DNA of 64,000 nt from Pyrus communis (GCF_963583255.1 NC_084807.1:1998872-2062871), one strand, 5' to 3'; counted from the stretch's first letter, positions 11,861-25,194 are shown. Numbers and translations are program-made. The notes: generated by a model from the letters alone, not told the origin.

Positions 11861-12732
11861 ATTTTATATTTATTCTTTAAGAAATCTCAACCGTAGTAAT
11901 GAGAGTTTTATTGAATCAAGAAAAAAAAAATATTTGAGCAGTGTCGACTATGGTGAGCAAGCTGTTGATTGACCACCATGCCCATTAACAAGTTATATAT
12001 TTTATACAATATTAATATATAAGGAGGATGATTTCAATTAGACTGTAACACAAGAGTCGAGGACGTTGCATTGACCCACGAACCTAACTATTACATATAC
12101 TTGTATGTGATTATGCTGAATTTATGTTCAGAAAGGGGAAAGTGGACTACTGAGAAAACATATAGGAAACCCTAACCTACGTCAAGAAGGACATTATACT
12201 ATGAATCCACCATTTCTGGAAGACGCGCTCATTTTCTCTGACTTCTAAATGTTTCGGGGAATGAAGTCGTTACTCATTCCAGACCATCTGGACCATCAAC
12301 ACCCTCCTCTTTTACAGAGGATTCGTTTGGCGTGCGGGTCCTCTTCGAACCTTTCTCAAATCTGAAACAACGGGGGAAATCTCGGTAAATCGAGGGGAAG
12401 CATGAGCCTATGGTCACATGAGCTTTCAAAAGCCCGGTCCGGATCTAAACGATTTTTTATCTATGTCTCATGTTTTTCAGCTTTAGCAGGATCCAGATAA
12501 AGATAGACCCATCTACCAATTTTGAGCGGCAACATCAATCAAACATAATAGGCTTAAGAGAAGAGCCGGTTTTCATCATAACGTGTTACAACAATATGTA
12601 TATAAGTTTTGTCCCGTCCAACCACTTTATTGTTCACTTCTATTACACGTGGTTGACTAATAAATTCTCTTTTCCAATTTTGTCATACTTTGTTTTTAAT
12701 GGAAAAAAACAATCTTTTTTTTTTCTTTCTTT

Positions 12733-12940
12733 TTTATAAAAGAATGGTAATGAATTAGGTGAGTCCAACTATGCATAAGACTTGGTTGTCGAATTACAAT
12801 AGTAGTCTTACTCTCTAAATCTGGACAACACTATTGAAAAGAACCAGAACCCAGAAATAGTCAGTAATTACGAAGCAAGCTACTTTTTCCCACTCATAAT
12901 GATTAAAACCCCTTGATAGAATAACTGCGTCCCCTATCTA
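12733..12940. repeat. Dispersed repeat, copy 1 (pair with 27828-28045)
   Basis: Blocks such as 'ggtgagtcc-aactatgcata', 'ttggttgtcg-a(a)ttacaat' and 'cttactctctaaa' recur in the same order at 27828-28045. It is non-coding, and its class (SINE-like or LTR fragment) cannot be told by eye. Confidence 0.55.
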
Positions 12941-14099
12941 AGTTGAAATCTCCCTACTCATTAATGAAAAACTATACATGCACTAAAGCATACGCACAAG
13001 ATAACAAGCAAGTAGCATAATTCTAGAGAGTAAGGAGTTATTCTCGAAGTTTGACTAATTGTTTCTTATGGCAGTCGCTCAATTTCTAGAAGATCTGCTT
13101 TTAAAAGACTCAATACATATTCTAGATACTATTGTGATTTGATTTTAGGTGCTTTACTTTCGAACTTGAATTTCAAATTGTTTGTAGAGCGTTCGCGTGT
13201 ATCACCCAAATATGACAAATTTCGTTTGGACTTTCTTCGCATTATTATTGTGTGAAATGTAAAGGTTTGAATGAAAAGTATGAAAGTTTGGATTACACCA
13301 TGGAGTAAGGTAAGGGATTAGAATTCAAACCGATTCCGTGTTCAATTTATTTCAATACTAAATGGAGTCCCCACACTAAATTGTTTTGAAACTTTGGACT
13401 AAATTTTCCAATTAGTTACTTCCATGCATGCATGTCCCAAATACTATTTATATTGATGATTTTATAGGCTTGAGGTTTCTTTAAGGGTTGTCGGGACTTG
13501 ATTCTGAATAAAATGGGACCATGTATTTGTTATGCGTATATATATATGTATAAAACACGGCATTTGGCGTGCAACACTTCATGGGCTATAGACATGCTTG
13601 CAACACTAACGTGGTGGTTAGTCTGCTACTTTGGTGGTGAATGAATTGACACATGTATTTGTTGTACTTATTGGTTCTTCACGAAATGGAGAATATGAGT
13701 GTTCTTGTGTTTTGTATTAGTTTTTGCTAGATACCCTTCTGGGTTTCTCCAAAGACTTGAACTTGCTTCTTTTTTCTAGCTTACATTTTTAAGAATGAGT
13801 CTAGTATTTATAAGTAAGTGATCGAGTCTTTGTATCCTCAATATGAATCCGTAATTTGTGGGAGTGAGTTTTATTTAGTTTAATTCAAGCTAATTGATTT
13901 AATTTAGTTTTTGATTAAATCGAAATATTTGGTTTAAGGAATTAACCCATGATTGAAAATTTTGGACCAAGGTTGATTTGCCCTCTTCTTAGACTTGCTG
14001 TGCTTTGTTTACGGAGCTTCAAATATTGGCAAGTGTTACTTCTAATAGCCCACTTTGCTCGATGAGTCAGGTGCCACATGTGTTGTGTAGGATCCGTGA

Positions 14100-14275
14100 T
14101 TTTTTTTTTTTCTTCAAGTACATCGATATTTTTATATTAAGGAGATAGGGAGTTCGGCTAAGCCACACAATGGCCAGTCTAATTTGGTATCAAATTCGTC
14201 ATCCACGATATTCGAACCTAAGACCTCCCACTTTTATATGAATAGAAATACCACTAAATCGTAATACTGGATAGC
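14100..14275 (-). mobile_element. tRNA-derived SINE (Au-SINE-like), minus strand
   Basis: Read on the minus strand it has a box-A-like start ('tttagtggtatttc'), then 'gggaggtcttaggttcgaat' (box B), then a tRNA-unrelated body ending in an A tail, seen as the T run at 14100-14111 on the plus strand. The same layout is present at 28895-29051 and 57955-58102. Confidence 0.6.
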
Positions 14276-14533
14276 TTACTAGTCAAATGGACCAGTGAGC
14301 TTTTACTAGTCAAATGATCAAATTTTATTGACCATCGCAATTCCGATGTCAACACTCATCTTATCAACCTTTTCTTTTACAAACTCTCAAATAATCTCCT
14401 TTAATTATGAGATCCCTCAAATAATTTTATTTTTCTCAAATAATTTTATTTGAGGGACACCTTTACAGGAATCACCTCACATTGTTTTTTCAATAATCCG
14501 AGCCCTTTTAAAAAAAAAATATCTTTTCTTAGT

Positions 14534-16300
14534 TGACACGCCCCAATCTAGATATTCAAATGACACCTGGATGACAAGTGCTGGCCGACACCCAACGGTG
14601 ATAAAGCTATAAGTGTGTGAAAGTGGGATATAATGGAATAAGCAATTCAAAAACTATGCAAGCAGTAACATTCACAAAGCAGATGCAATACATAACAAAA
14701 CATAAGTAATTGTAATCCCATTTAAACACAAAAGAAATAGAGCATTCAACGTTCACAAATCTGAATAAAGATATGTAAATATGTTCCGAGCATACCACTA
14801 CACGGAAGTTCTAGAGAAAGTAAGACATCAAGTAACAAATGATCATAAAAGGAAGCCATACTCAAGAGGAGGGATGCAAGTCACTGGTAGGGAAATGCCT
14901 TGATGCTCGGATCATACTCTTCGTCACTATGTCCTGAAGGGGCGCAAAACAGAAAAAGTGAGTGGACCATAATTTATATTAATATTAATAATACAAAAAC
15001 CAATTTATTTCTGAACATACTAACCCTCTATTTTGAAAACATATATAATACTACATAATAGGTTTTTTAGAAAGCACTAGCATGCCATGAAATCATTCGT
15101 AAAACAAGCATGAGTAAAACCATGCTCAATAACGGTGCAATCATTGCCCGAAGGGAAATCCATGAATCCAATCAATATTGTACTATCTAGGGGTATCATA
15201 GTTGCCAAAAGGCAGTACATGTCCATCACCCGAATGTGAAGCTGTACGACACTGGGTTATACTAGTGAAGAAACATGGTGGCCCCATTACCCAAAGGTGA
15301 AGTTGTACAGCTCCGGGTTACCCTGGAGAAGAAAATATATACATCACACACTAACACTAGTTGTGGCTAGTGAAGCTGTCCGACACTGCTTATGGCAGTG
15401 AAGTTGGGGGTATAATATACACTACTCCATAACTGTGTCCTATGGCCATAGACATCTAACCCACTAGATAAGTACCAAAAACATACCTTGAAAATCTCAT
15501 ATCAAATCACCGGAGCTCAAAAGCTCAAACCTCGTCTCATAAATCCATAGTAAGTCATATCCATAAATCCATGGAATCTCATATTCGTAAACAAGAAAAA
15601 TTAAACATATTCAAAATCCATAGAAATTCATATACACAATTCCAATAATTCATAACCTTTAGTAAAACGTAATTTCGATAAATTATAAATATTCCGTAAA
15701 AGCAATTTAAAGAAATCATAAATTCTCTGTAAAACATATCATAAAACATGCTCAAATCATGAAATATGAATTGCATGCTAGGCTGATATTTTATAAAAAT
15801 ATGTGAGTTTAGAAGGGACCTCGGGTTCCCCCACGCGTGGCCTTTTGGGCCGCTGCCCTGTAGCGGCTCTCACCTTTTCTGTTTTGCGCCCCCTCAGGAC
15901 ATAGCGATGAAGAGTACGACCCGAGCATCAAGGCGTGTCCCTACCAGTGACTTGCATCTGTCCTCTTGAGTATGGCTTCCTTTTATGATCATTTGTTACT
16001 TGATGTCGTACTTTCTCTAGCACTTCCGTGTAATGGTATGCTTTGAACATATTTACACATCTTTATTCAAATTTGTGACTGTTGAATGCTCTATTTTTTT
16101 GTGTTTAAATGGGATTACAGTTACTTCTGTTTTGTTCTGTGTTGCATCTGCTTTGTGAATGTTACTGCTTGCATAGTTTTTGAATTGCTTATTCTGTTAT
16201 ATCCCCACGGTTTCACACACTCATGGCTTTTGTCACCCTTGAATGTCGGCCAACACGTATCATCCATGTGTTGTTTGAATATCTGAGTTGGGACGTGTCA
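14534..16300. mobile_element. 1.8 kb element with ~430 bp inverted arms
   Basis: The left arm 14534-14961 begins TGACACGCCCCAA. The right arm 15870-16300 ends in its complement (TTGGGACGTGTCA). The arms match along their length at roughly 80% by eye, including blocks around 'ggaagccatactcaagagg' / 'cctcttgagtatggcttcc'. The 910-base interior has reiterated 'gaagctgtacgacactggg'-like blocks (15237-15400) but no coding frame. It could be a foldback or MULE-like element, or two LTR-like copies in opposite orientation (the ends are TG..CA). I found no clear target-site duplication. Confidence 0.65.
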
Positions 16301-16795
16301 TCAGTAATTTTGTTCATAAAAATTCACCCAAATTGTAAAACCATTTGGATTCAAATGTAATTATCTTGGTGGAAGCACCGCATTGCAAGCATCATCTATG
16401 AAAGAAGACTTGCCTTATCTCGGCTGAGTCGTTTCTAGGGTCATCAAACTGTTACCTCCTCCAAACCCAATGCCTATATTGTATTGAAATATGGCACAAT
16501 GATGTACGACGTGAGTTGAGAAAGCACGATTCTCCCTTTAAATAAAAACATTGATCAATTTCCTTTATTTCAAATCAAAGGGTACAATGGACTCTCCCGT
16601 AAAATATAACTACAACAGAATAATACTCTTTTAAGTACTTAATGTAAAAATACTTGTTAAAAATTCTACAACGGATCTCGAGTGTATTAGTCTTTTTTTG
16701 TCAGTATAATATGACAATACTTAATATAAAAATTCGTAAACGTGCCTTGCAAATCACATAGCACGATACAGGTGTAGAGAATACCTCCTCGATAG

Positions 16796-16880
<85 letters not shown>

Positions 16881-17916
16881 TGCTTCTTGTAACTCCTCTA
16901 GAGTCGAAAGCGACCACCATTTGTTCATAGCCACTCATTACCCTACAATCTTTCTCGTTAGTCTTGTGACATAATACAGGTGGATGTGTATCAAACATAT
17001 ACTCCTCATAAATCCTGCAACACAATACAGATACATGTAGATTAAACAGGTATTTTCTCATTTTTCCAAAGAATGAGTCAAATTATTATTTTATTATATA
17101 TTCTAGGTCCTATTGTTATAAAAATTGTAAGAAAATTGTGCAAATTGATCCGGGTACATCATGTGATTGGTGGATGTGAGAGCCATTTATTAAATAATTC
17201 AATTGGAAAGGATTTGATTTTGCTGTCAAAAGAAACGCCTGAGATGGGTGGCGCGCATCGGTTGGAAAAAAATTGTTGTTTTTATATTCTATTTGGCACT
17301 TTTGACATCTCTTTTGAAAATAATCTTAAGTTATAAGGCTAAACATTCACGGTGTCCTTAGCATGTATACACCCAAAGTGTCCGATGGTTATAACAATGG
17401 ACTATTTGTGTGATACGGGACACAAACAAGTTGATTAACAACATGCTAAGGCTAAAACACACAATGTCCTTAGCATAATTACCCAAGGGTCTGGACGAAA
17501 TAGACTCACATGGATATAATACTACACTATATATAAGGACTAGGGCCATAATATAATCAATGTATCTCAAATTGCATTGATGTGTTAGGATTCATTTTTA
17601 TTTGGCACCATATTTGTTCTTTTCTTTTTGTTGAAACTTTTATTCTTCATTTAGAGGTCTCTTGCAAAATTGGGTTGATGAAGATTTTGTTCTTTGTAAT
17701 TTTTTCGAATCAATAATATGAGATAATTAATGCTATTTCCCAAAAAGAAAATAGTAATTTACAAATTTTCTTTTACAAGGTTCAAACTTGAACCCCTCAA
17801 AAGCAGCAAACAAACTCGATCGGTCGCATATCCAACATATGTACGTCCAATCAGTTATATGCGTCATCTTTCACATGAAACTCCGCCACGTACCCACCAG
17901 ACCTGCCAACTTCTTC

Positions 17917-17919
<3 letters not shown>
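16301..17919. other. Intergenic region upstream of the OSCA-like gene
   Basis: This contains the long (TA)n tract at 16798-16878 and, at 17335-17480, two copies of a 'gctaaa-cac-(a)-tgtccttagcat' block about 110 bases apart. The last few hundred bases should be the promoter and 5' UTR of the downstream gene. No gene is visible. Confidence 0.45.
16798..16878. repeat. (TA)n microsatellite, about 40 units
   Basis: An uninterrupted TA dinucleotide run of about 80 bases. It creates artificial Ile-Tyr open frames on the minus strand. Confidence 0.95.

Positions 17920-17951
<32 letters not shown>
17920..17951 (+). repeat. (CT)n tract in the 5' leader of the OSCA-like gene
   Basis: A CT dinucleotide run of about 16 units, 110 bases before the start codon at 18060. 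CT-rich runs are common in plant core promoters and 5' UTRs (Y-patch). Confidence 0.8.
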
Positions 17952-17955
<4 letters not shown>

Positions 17956-18059
17956 GCATGCACATCAACCCCCTCTCTCTCCTCCCTCAGAGTTCTTCTC
18001 ACTCTTCTTCCAACCTCCAACCTCCAACCAAATCAATCTATAACTAGGATAGAGAGATC

Positions 18060-21000
18060 ATGAACCCTGAAAGCCTGATAGCTTCAGCGGCCATAAACAT
18101 AGGGTTGGCTTTTTTCATCCTCACCCTCTTCTCCGTCCTCAAGAAACAACCCTCAAATGCCCCTATTTACTATCCTTGCCGCCTCTCTGAATCCCACCGC
18201 CAGAGCCACCGCCACATTCCCGACTTCGATGATAATTACGCCTCGTCGTCCGTCGGTTTCCGCCGCTTCCTTCCTTCTGTTACATGGATTTCCCGCGCGT
18301 TTCGCGTCTCCGAGGATGAAATCCTGCGATCAAATGGCCTCGACGCACTTATCATCATTAGGCTCTTCAAACTCGGGTTCGTTTTATTTTTATGCCTATG
18401 ACATATTTACTGATTTGTCCACTTAATATTAGTTGGCTAGAAGGATGTGGTCTTCTCTATACTCAAAACCGGATTCTTTTAATTTAGATTAACTTAGTGT
18501 AACACGGATAATAATTAAATACATAAGTGAAAGTTCCGCTTAATCTTGAATTCTTAATGTTCGTTTTATTCTTACTAACGTTTTCTGCTTCTGTAAGATA
18601 TATGTGAGATTTAAAAAAATGCATTATTTAATAAAATATGATGTGAAAACAAGTTATTGAAAGAAAAGTTAATGCATTAGTGCAAATGGTGAATTGGTGG
18701 TTAGTGCGTTCCTCTTCAACCAACTGCGTTTCGCGTTCAAACTCTCGCACTCCTTCTAGTGAATATTAGTTTAGAACATCGCTTGTACTCAAAGAAAAAG
18801 TTAAGGCATTAGTTAATGAGGAGAAAAGGCAGATTTTTATACGGACTAATATAGTTCTCGTTCTATATACAATACCAATATATAGAACTATATTGGTGTG
18901 TACAAAATAGAGGTTGGAGAAATCAAACCCATGATAATTTGAGATTGATTGGGTTCGTTATTTCAGTTATTTCTTTGGCATCTTTGAGTAAAGCATTTGT
19001 TGTATAGTTACAAATTGTAAGAATTCTTTTATGGCTACGGATGTACTTATATGAAATGTGAACACTGTAATTAACTATATCTTGATATATTTTTTTTCTT
19101 TGTAGTATCAAATTCTTTGTGGTATGCTCCCTTGTTGGATTGGCGGTACTTGTTCCAGTAAACTATAATGGCGGTCTTACAGCTATGAGCAACCATACCT
19201 TAGATTCTTTCTCAATATCTAACATTAGTCCGGGTTCCAACTGGTGAGACTGTCTTAGTCTTGCAGTTGATTGGATTCTGTCACAATTACTTTCGTTACC
19301 AAGTTTTCCAACTTCCACAGGCTTTGGGTGCACTTTTCATGTCTATGGTTTATATCTCTCTATGGCGTATACCTATTGCACAAGGTGAATGTTACACTCT
19401 TACAATCCATATAGTCAAGAATTAGTTAGTCTCTAAGAATAAGAAGCTATTTGTAATTAATAATGTTTGCTTCTTGGACCCTTAACACTCAGATGAGTTT
19501 ACGTAACAGGTGACTTCCTGCATCGTTTCTTCTTCAGGAATATAAGGAGATTTTGGCTAAAAGGATTCAGCAACTTCTGAACATTAGGCATCAGCCTAAT
19601 CAGTTTAGTGTTCTGGTTCGGGAAATTCCTTTCTGCAGCGAACACAAGTCTCGTGGGTGTTGTGTAAATAAGTTCTTCTCTAAGCATTACCCGTATGTGT
19701 ATCATTCTTATCAGATTTTGTATGATGGAAAAGAATTTAAGGAGTTGATGGTAAGGCTTGAACATTTTCATCACATTAGCTCCCTGCATCAGTTTACTAT
19801 GTTTTTATCCCTTGCACTCCGTTCTTTATATTTCGAATGTGAGATTAGAAATTAGAGAATTTACTTCCTGATAATTGTACGTGTTTATGCCTTCCTGATA
19901 ATATGACATATCATGGGATTGTTTGCGAGGAGGGTTAATGATTAAACACATAGTAATAAGGACAATGGTTCATATTCTTGATGAGGGTTAATGGTTCTGT
20001 ATTTTTATGGTAAATTGTCGAGTGTTAAAATGTGGAACTATGATTTGTTGTTAACGTTTATAGTTCTTATGGTTGATTATCCTTCTTTTAGTCTTACTGT
20101 ATCATATATTTGATCGTCCTCTAATCAAGATACTATAATGTGAGCCATTGCTGTAACTGAAAACAATTTATGATTGTAGAACCAGGCAAAATCCATTGAA
20201 AAAAAGATAGAAGACTTGAGAAAGCGGTTTGTGGTCAAGAAACATAACAAAACCCCTTTGCTCTTGAATCCATCCCATGAAGATTCAGAGAAAATATTAG
20301 TCTATGAGGAAAATCTTGAAGAACTTCATCACAAGATACACCAATTACAGTGTGAAGATATGCTCCACGAAAAGGTGATTATCAGTGTTACTCGCCTTAA
20401 TAACCCATCGTATAAAATAGTTTGGGAACATGTATGTTCTCTAGTTATTCATTTGTATATCTATCAGATGCACATGCCAAATAATTTTTATTATTTTAGT
20501 AGACTACTTGCTATAAGGAATATGTTCCTTTTGCTTTCTCTCCTCTCTCCACCACACACACCTTACACAAACAATTATAACCATCTTGTCACGCTCCTCG
20601 TTGTTTTCCGCTTCAAAACAAAACAAAAATAAATAAATGTCACAAGTCGTCAGCCTATTGTTATTCCACTAAAAAAGGCCTAATGTTATTGATTTTCAAT
20701 AGTTCTTTCCATACCCATAGCTTACTTTCCCTTCATTATTGACAGTCCAGAATCATTTTCTCCCCTATTTTTACATAATCGTATACATTTAAGCAAACTA
20801 GACTCCATAAGTTAGTACAATAACCATCCTGAGTTCTTTTATATTTGTAGGAGTTGCCGGTCGCTTTTGTTACATTTAAGTCTCGGTTGGGTGCAGCCCT
20901 AGTTGCCCACTCTCAGCAGCACTCCAATCCGCTTCTTTGGATCACTGACGACGCTCCAGAGCCCAGGGATGTATCATGGAGAAATTTGGCAATCCCAGTC

Positions 21001-24000
21001 AGAGTTTTACCACTCTGCAATTTTGGAGTTATTGTTGCAGCCTCCCTTCTTACAATTTTCTTTGCCATCCCAGTCACTGCCGTCCAAGGAATTGCCAAAT
21101 TTGAGAAATTAAAGAAATGGTTTCCTCCTGCCATGGCTTTACAGTTGATGTAAGATTTTCCTGTCGTTCTTTTTGCTTGAAAATCATGAGTGCTTGTTGA
21201 ATCTTTGACTTATGGAATATAGGCCTTAATCATTGTTCTAAAAATCTCCGCCTAGCACCGCCTAGGCCCCGCTTAGGTGCTAGGCGGTTGGGCACCGTTC
21301 CGATTAATGCCTAGGTATTTGAAAATTAAGAAAGCGCGCCTAGAGCTGCTGAGGCGCCCGCCTATATTGTGACTCACTTGGACAGAAAATAGATGCCTTT
21401 CATTTTGCATTTTTTTTTAATAAATTGTAACAGAATTGTTGAATGCTTAAATGAATACACATTATATGCATGTTCCCCATGTTTTAATTATGTTCCAATA
21501 CTTTCTAATATATGTCATTCTATTTTGTAGTTTAGAATGAAATTATATATATATTTTAAGTATAAACACACTTATTTACACAAAATATAATAGATTTACT
21601 TAAATCCGACTAGCGCCTAGCGTCTTTTAGAACCTTGGCCTTAATTAATGCAGCAATCTGACTATCAATTCATAACTTTTGGAACATTATATTAAACATT
21701 GAAATCACTAGTATAAAGATTTGAAAGAAAAATAGTTTCATCGATTTCATATAGAAGCCAATACATGCTATATTTAACAGTTGGAAGTTTGTTGTTGGTT
21801 AACAAAAAATATTCTCTTGAGCTAGCCTTGTAACGAAAGTAGTCCAGACTCCAGCCGTCCAATGAAGCAAAAAGTTGTCCTTAGAATTTTCGTATATTAG
21901 TGAATTGAATATTCATGGTTCTGAATTCAGAGCTTCTCTAAGCAAACTTTGTACTGCTTTTGTTATAGCTAGTGTTTATGATTTTGACATCTTAGATAAT
22001 GTTGATATGTACAGACCAGGGTTAAGCTCTGTCATAACGGGATATCTTCCGAGTGCCGTTCTGAAATTGTTTATCTACATTGTTCCATTTGCGATGCTCG
22101 GATTGGCTAAACTATCAGGATGTATCTCAAAGAGCAGGGAGGAGATAAAAGCATGCAACATGGTTTTTTATTTCCTAGTTGGAAACGTCTTCTTTTGGAG
22201 CTTGTTATCTGGCTCTTTATTAGATGAAATTGGTGAATCTTTTACTCACCCAAAAGATTTCCCCAGTCGCCTTGCTAGAGCTGTCTCTGCTCAAGTGAGT
22301 TGTTCTTAAACTTTGTAATATTCAGTTTACGTATCGTTTTATTTGACTGTCTTCATAATTTTCAAAGATATTTCAGTGTTGCTTTTTTCTTAACCTTGTA
22401 TAAATTTTAAATAGTTGTGGATTCTCAGATTATTTTTTATTTTTTCTTTATTGACTTCCACTTTATTTTTTATGTTTCAGGCAGATTTCTTTGTGACATA
22501 TATTTTGACAGATGGGCTATCGGGGTTTTCGTTGGAGATCCTTCAACCTGGATTGCTTTGTTGGGATGCTATAAGGTCCTGTACATATGGTCGTGGAAAA
22601 GAGAAAACTCCTTATCTTTATTCGTTACCTTACTTCAGAATCATTCCTTTAGTCTCGCTGTCTGTGCTGATCGGTACAGTATATGCAGTTGTGGCACCAC
22701 TTCTGCTCCCATTTTTGATTGTATACTTCTTGCTCGGCTATGCTGTATTCATAAATCAGGTTAACTTCCCCAATTTTGCATACATTATCAAAGTCTTTGT
22801 TATCGTTCCTGTGAATACGTCTGTTCATGTAAATTCACTGCTCCTAAATTCTTTTGGTTCGTTTTTTAGGTCTGCTTTTTCATTTCTTCTCCCACTTAAC
22901 ATTTGTAATCTAAACAAAATTTCGGAGAAACAACGAGACCAAGATTTTCGTCTTCTTTTCAAAAAGTGCTTGCGAATATACTTAATTTATTTTTATGTAA
23001 TTGGAAGTCAAATCTATGTAAAAGCTACATTTATCCACTGCTCAATATAGGGTGTCGAATACTTATCATTCTAGAAACATTTTCGCATTTAGATGCAGCC
23101 TAAGGTTCAGTTGTCAGAAATTTTATTGGCACCTTTTCGATGCTTGAAACCGTTACTTGTCATAGCTCTTAGAAAGCTACCAGCAGCACAAGTTGTAAGG
23201 GAATGTGCCAAAATACCTTATCAACCTTACCGTAGGGGAACATGGGTCAAAACAGGCAGTCTAATAGTCAATCTAGTGCCTTTGGGTTGGGGTCCGCCCC
23301 GGAGGTTAGACCGCTTGTGTTCAACTACAAGTACTGTATATATTTGCACCTCTGACTTTAAAAACTTATTTTGTGCACTTTGATATCAAGTACAAGTGTT
23401 ACAGACTTCTGATATGTTGCAGATTGACGATGTTTATGAGACTATTTATGAGACATGTGGACAGTATTGGCCTTACATCCATCATTATATTCTCGTTGCA
23501 ATAATTCTCATGCAAATCACTATGATTGGTCTTTTCGGATTGAAATCAAAACCAGCTGCATCCATTTCCACAATTCCACTTCTGGTGCTGACGTTGATGT
23601 TTAATGCATACTGCAAGATGCGTTTTCTTCCCGCATTCCACCTTTTATCTATTCAGGTATATTTCTGAAATTATTTTTGTATATTTAGTGAATTGTGATG
23701 GAAACAACACTTACATATTGCAGCATGTTTCTTGAATCAATCTGTTAACTTGCTTTGGTTAAAGCCATCTTTAAGTATTTCCTAGGGTGCTTTTTTTTTT
23801 ATCAACTAAGAATGATTGAATTTTTCATAGTCTTGAGTTTGTCCAAATTTTTAACTTACATTGAATTGACACTTCCTTTCAGAATGCCAAGGAATTTGAT
23901 GAATTAGATGAGAAGTGCAATCAGGTGGAGTTTAACTATGAGAATGCTAGCACTGCTTATTGCCCCCCTTGTCTACGTCCCTTGAATTGCATGGAACCAG

Positions 24001-24044
24001 GGTCAAGCCACACACCGCCCTTAACTACTTCATCATCTTTTTAA
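18060..24044 (+). CDS. OSCA/CSC1-like hyperosmolality-gated cation channel (RXW8/HYP1 clade)
   Basis: Ten exons: 18060-18376, 19106-19243, 19321-19384, 19538-19750, 20180-20374, 20851-21149, 22015-22294, 22481-22759, 23423-23656 and 23883-24044. All junctions are GT-AG and in phase, giving 726 residues, normal for the family. Exon 1 carries the N-terminal membrane segment (IGLAFFILTLFSVL) followed by the KKQPSN motif of this clade. Exons 2-3 hold the next two membrane segments (AVLVPVNYNGG; WVHFSCLWF). Exons 4-6 encode the cytosolic RNA-recognition-like loop (NQFSVLVREIP, AFVTFKSRLGA) and APEPRDVSWRNL before the pore region. Exons 7-9 supply the remaining DUF221/TMEM16-like helices (GLSSVITGYLPS; APLLLPFLIVYFLLGY). 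Family members are plasma-membrane, mechanically or osmotically gated Ca2+-permeable channels. The C-tail is short. Exact orthology within OSCA2 is uncertain. Confidence 0.9.
18690..18800 (+). mobile_element. Possible tRNA-derived SINE in intron 1 of the OSCA-like gene
   Basis: A box-A-like 'tggttagtgcg' is followed 40 bases later by a box-B-like 'gcgttcaaactctcgc', then a body ending in an A-rich stretch (18794-18803). The spacing fits an RNA polymerase III promoter. Confidence 0.4.
21231..21636. mobile_element. Non-autonomous TIR transposon with a perfect 9-base target duplication
   Basis: The element in intron 6 is bordered by GGCCTTAAT on both sides (21222-21230 and 21637-21645). Its ends pair: 'ttgttctaaaa' on the left and 'ttttagaacctt' on the right, followed inward by 'cgcctagc'-type blocks, with several CCTAGGCG-like palindromes near the left end. 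The 406-base length, lack of coding capacity and 9-base duplication point to a Mutator-like non-autonomous element, though a hAT (8-base duplication) is possible. Confidence 0.8.
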
Positions 24045-24856
24045 ACTCAAGCTCCCCCAATACTCCTCTTTTTTCGATGTGGAAAATCAGGTGTAACTGC
24101 TTTTTACGTGTTTCATCACCAAGTCAGAAGCTTCTCGCAGTGCAAGGTATTGACACATATAGCAAGGCCTAGAGACAGAAATAGATATATATAGCTGCGT
24201 TCAGATTGGTTCTGCAGTACATAGGTAGGTGGAAATATGTACTCATCCTATTTTGATAACGTCAATCTTCCGTAGCGTAGTAGCAACATTGATGATGTGA
24301 TCAAGTTAATTCCTTGTTATAGTTGAATAACCTATATATACCTTGAGTTACAAGTTAAAGCAATAAAAGATGTTAGTCGATCGAGTCATGCTAGTATTGT
24401 TTGGCTGAAGACGCATCTTCCGTTTGATGGTTCACTTGATGCACCGTCTTTCTTTTACATAAAGAAATTTGTAAAGAACCCGAGAAACATACTTCGAAAT
24501 TTTTATGTACATAACCATTTATTCGTTTTCTCAAACACAAGAATGGATAGCATATGTGTTGTAGTGTAGCCCGTGAGAAATGACACACCTTGGAAGGGAA
24601 ATTTGTATATGTTCTTTGACTGGTGAGCATGAAAATGTGAGTTGGATGTCAGTTTAGTACATTAAAGTTAAAACTTTTGACTTATACGATCAACTTCGAA
24701 GTTAGGTTCCTTTCAGTAGAGTACTAATTGTTGAACTGCACTGGTAACCAAAGATTTCAAAGTGTTGCTCCCAAAAGTTTGGTTAAGGGCATGTGCTTGT
24801 CTGGGAGAAAAATCGGCGGTATGACTGCCAGTTGAGGATGTTAAGTGATAAATAAT

Positions 24857-24995
24857 AGGGAGTTTTAACGAAAAGTCTGTGGTATTGTTCATTTTAACGA
24901 AAAATTACATTTTTACACTAAAAAGTCAAACTTTGTAGTATTCATTTTACCCTTTATTTTGTCCTTATCGTTAAAACTCAAAGTTTTCAAGCCAT
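24857..24995. mobile_element. MITE with 'GAGTTTTAACG' terminal inverted repeats
   Basis: GAGTTTTAACG at 24860-24870 is mirrored by CGTTAAAACTC at 24969-24979. The inner part 'cattttaacgaaaa', 'actaaaaagtcaa' and 'cattttaccctttatttt' is typical of a very common MITE I associate with Rosaceae genomes. It has no coding capacity. Confidence 0.7.
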
Positions 24996-25194
24996 TTTCA
25001 TTAATTTTTCTTAAATAATAATGTAAGGGATCCAATCTTGACAAGTTTAGTTTAAAAATGTAACGTGCCCCTACAATGTCCTACCAAGGGGGAACAATAT
25101 AGTGATGAACATATGACTGAAAGGGCTTCAACTGGAAATGCGTAAAATCAGGAATAAGCCCATGCATTGCCCATATGGGCTTCAGTAGTAGGCT

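Larger units (their letters stand above)
9812..14099. other. Gene-free intergenic stretch crowded with MITEs
   Basis: The first ~250 bases are probably the 5' UTR and promoter of the minus-strand ARM gene. The rest is AT-rich with a (TA)n tract at 10322-10345, four small TIR elements listed separately (10788-11860) and a repeat copy at 12733-12940. The only longer open frame (12470-12739) has no protein character. I see nothing recognisable in 12000-12470 or 12950-14090. Confidence 0.5.

Noticed and set aside
12470..12739. 89-residue Phe-rich frame
   Set aside because: AT-rich intergenic sequence; no domain, no splice sites, ends in a T tract.
16687..17061. Open frame of 124 residues with a long Ile-Tyr repeat on the minus strand
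   Set aside because: It is only the translation of the (TA)n microsatellite plus AT-rich flanks.
17073..17336. 87-residue frame upstream of the channel gene
   Set aside because: Random composition, no homology recognised, AT-rich intergenic context.
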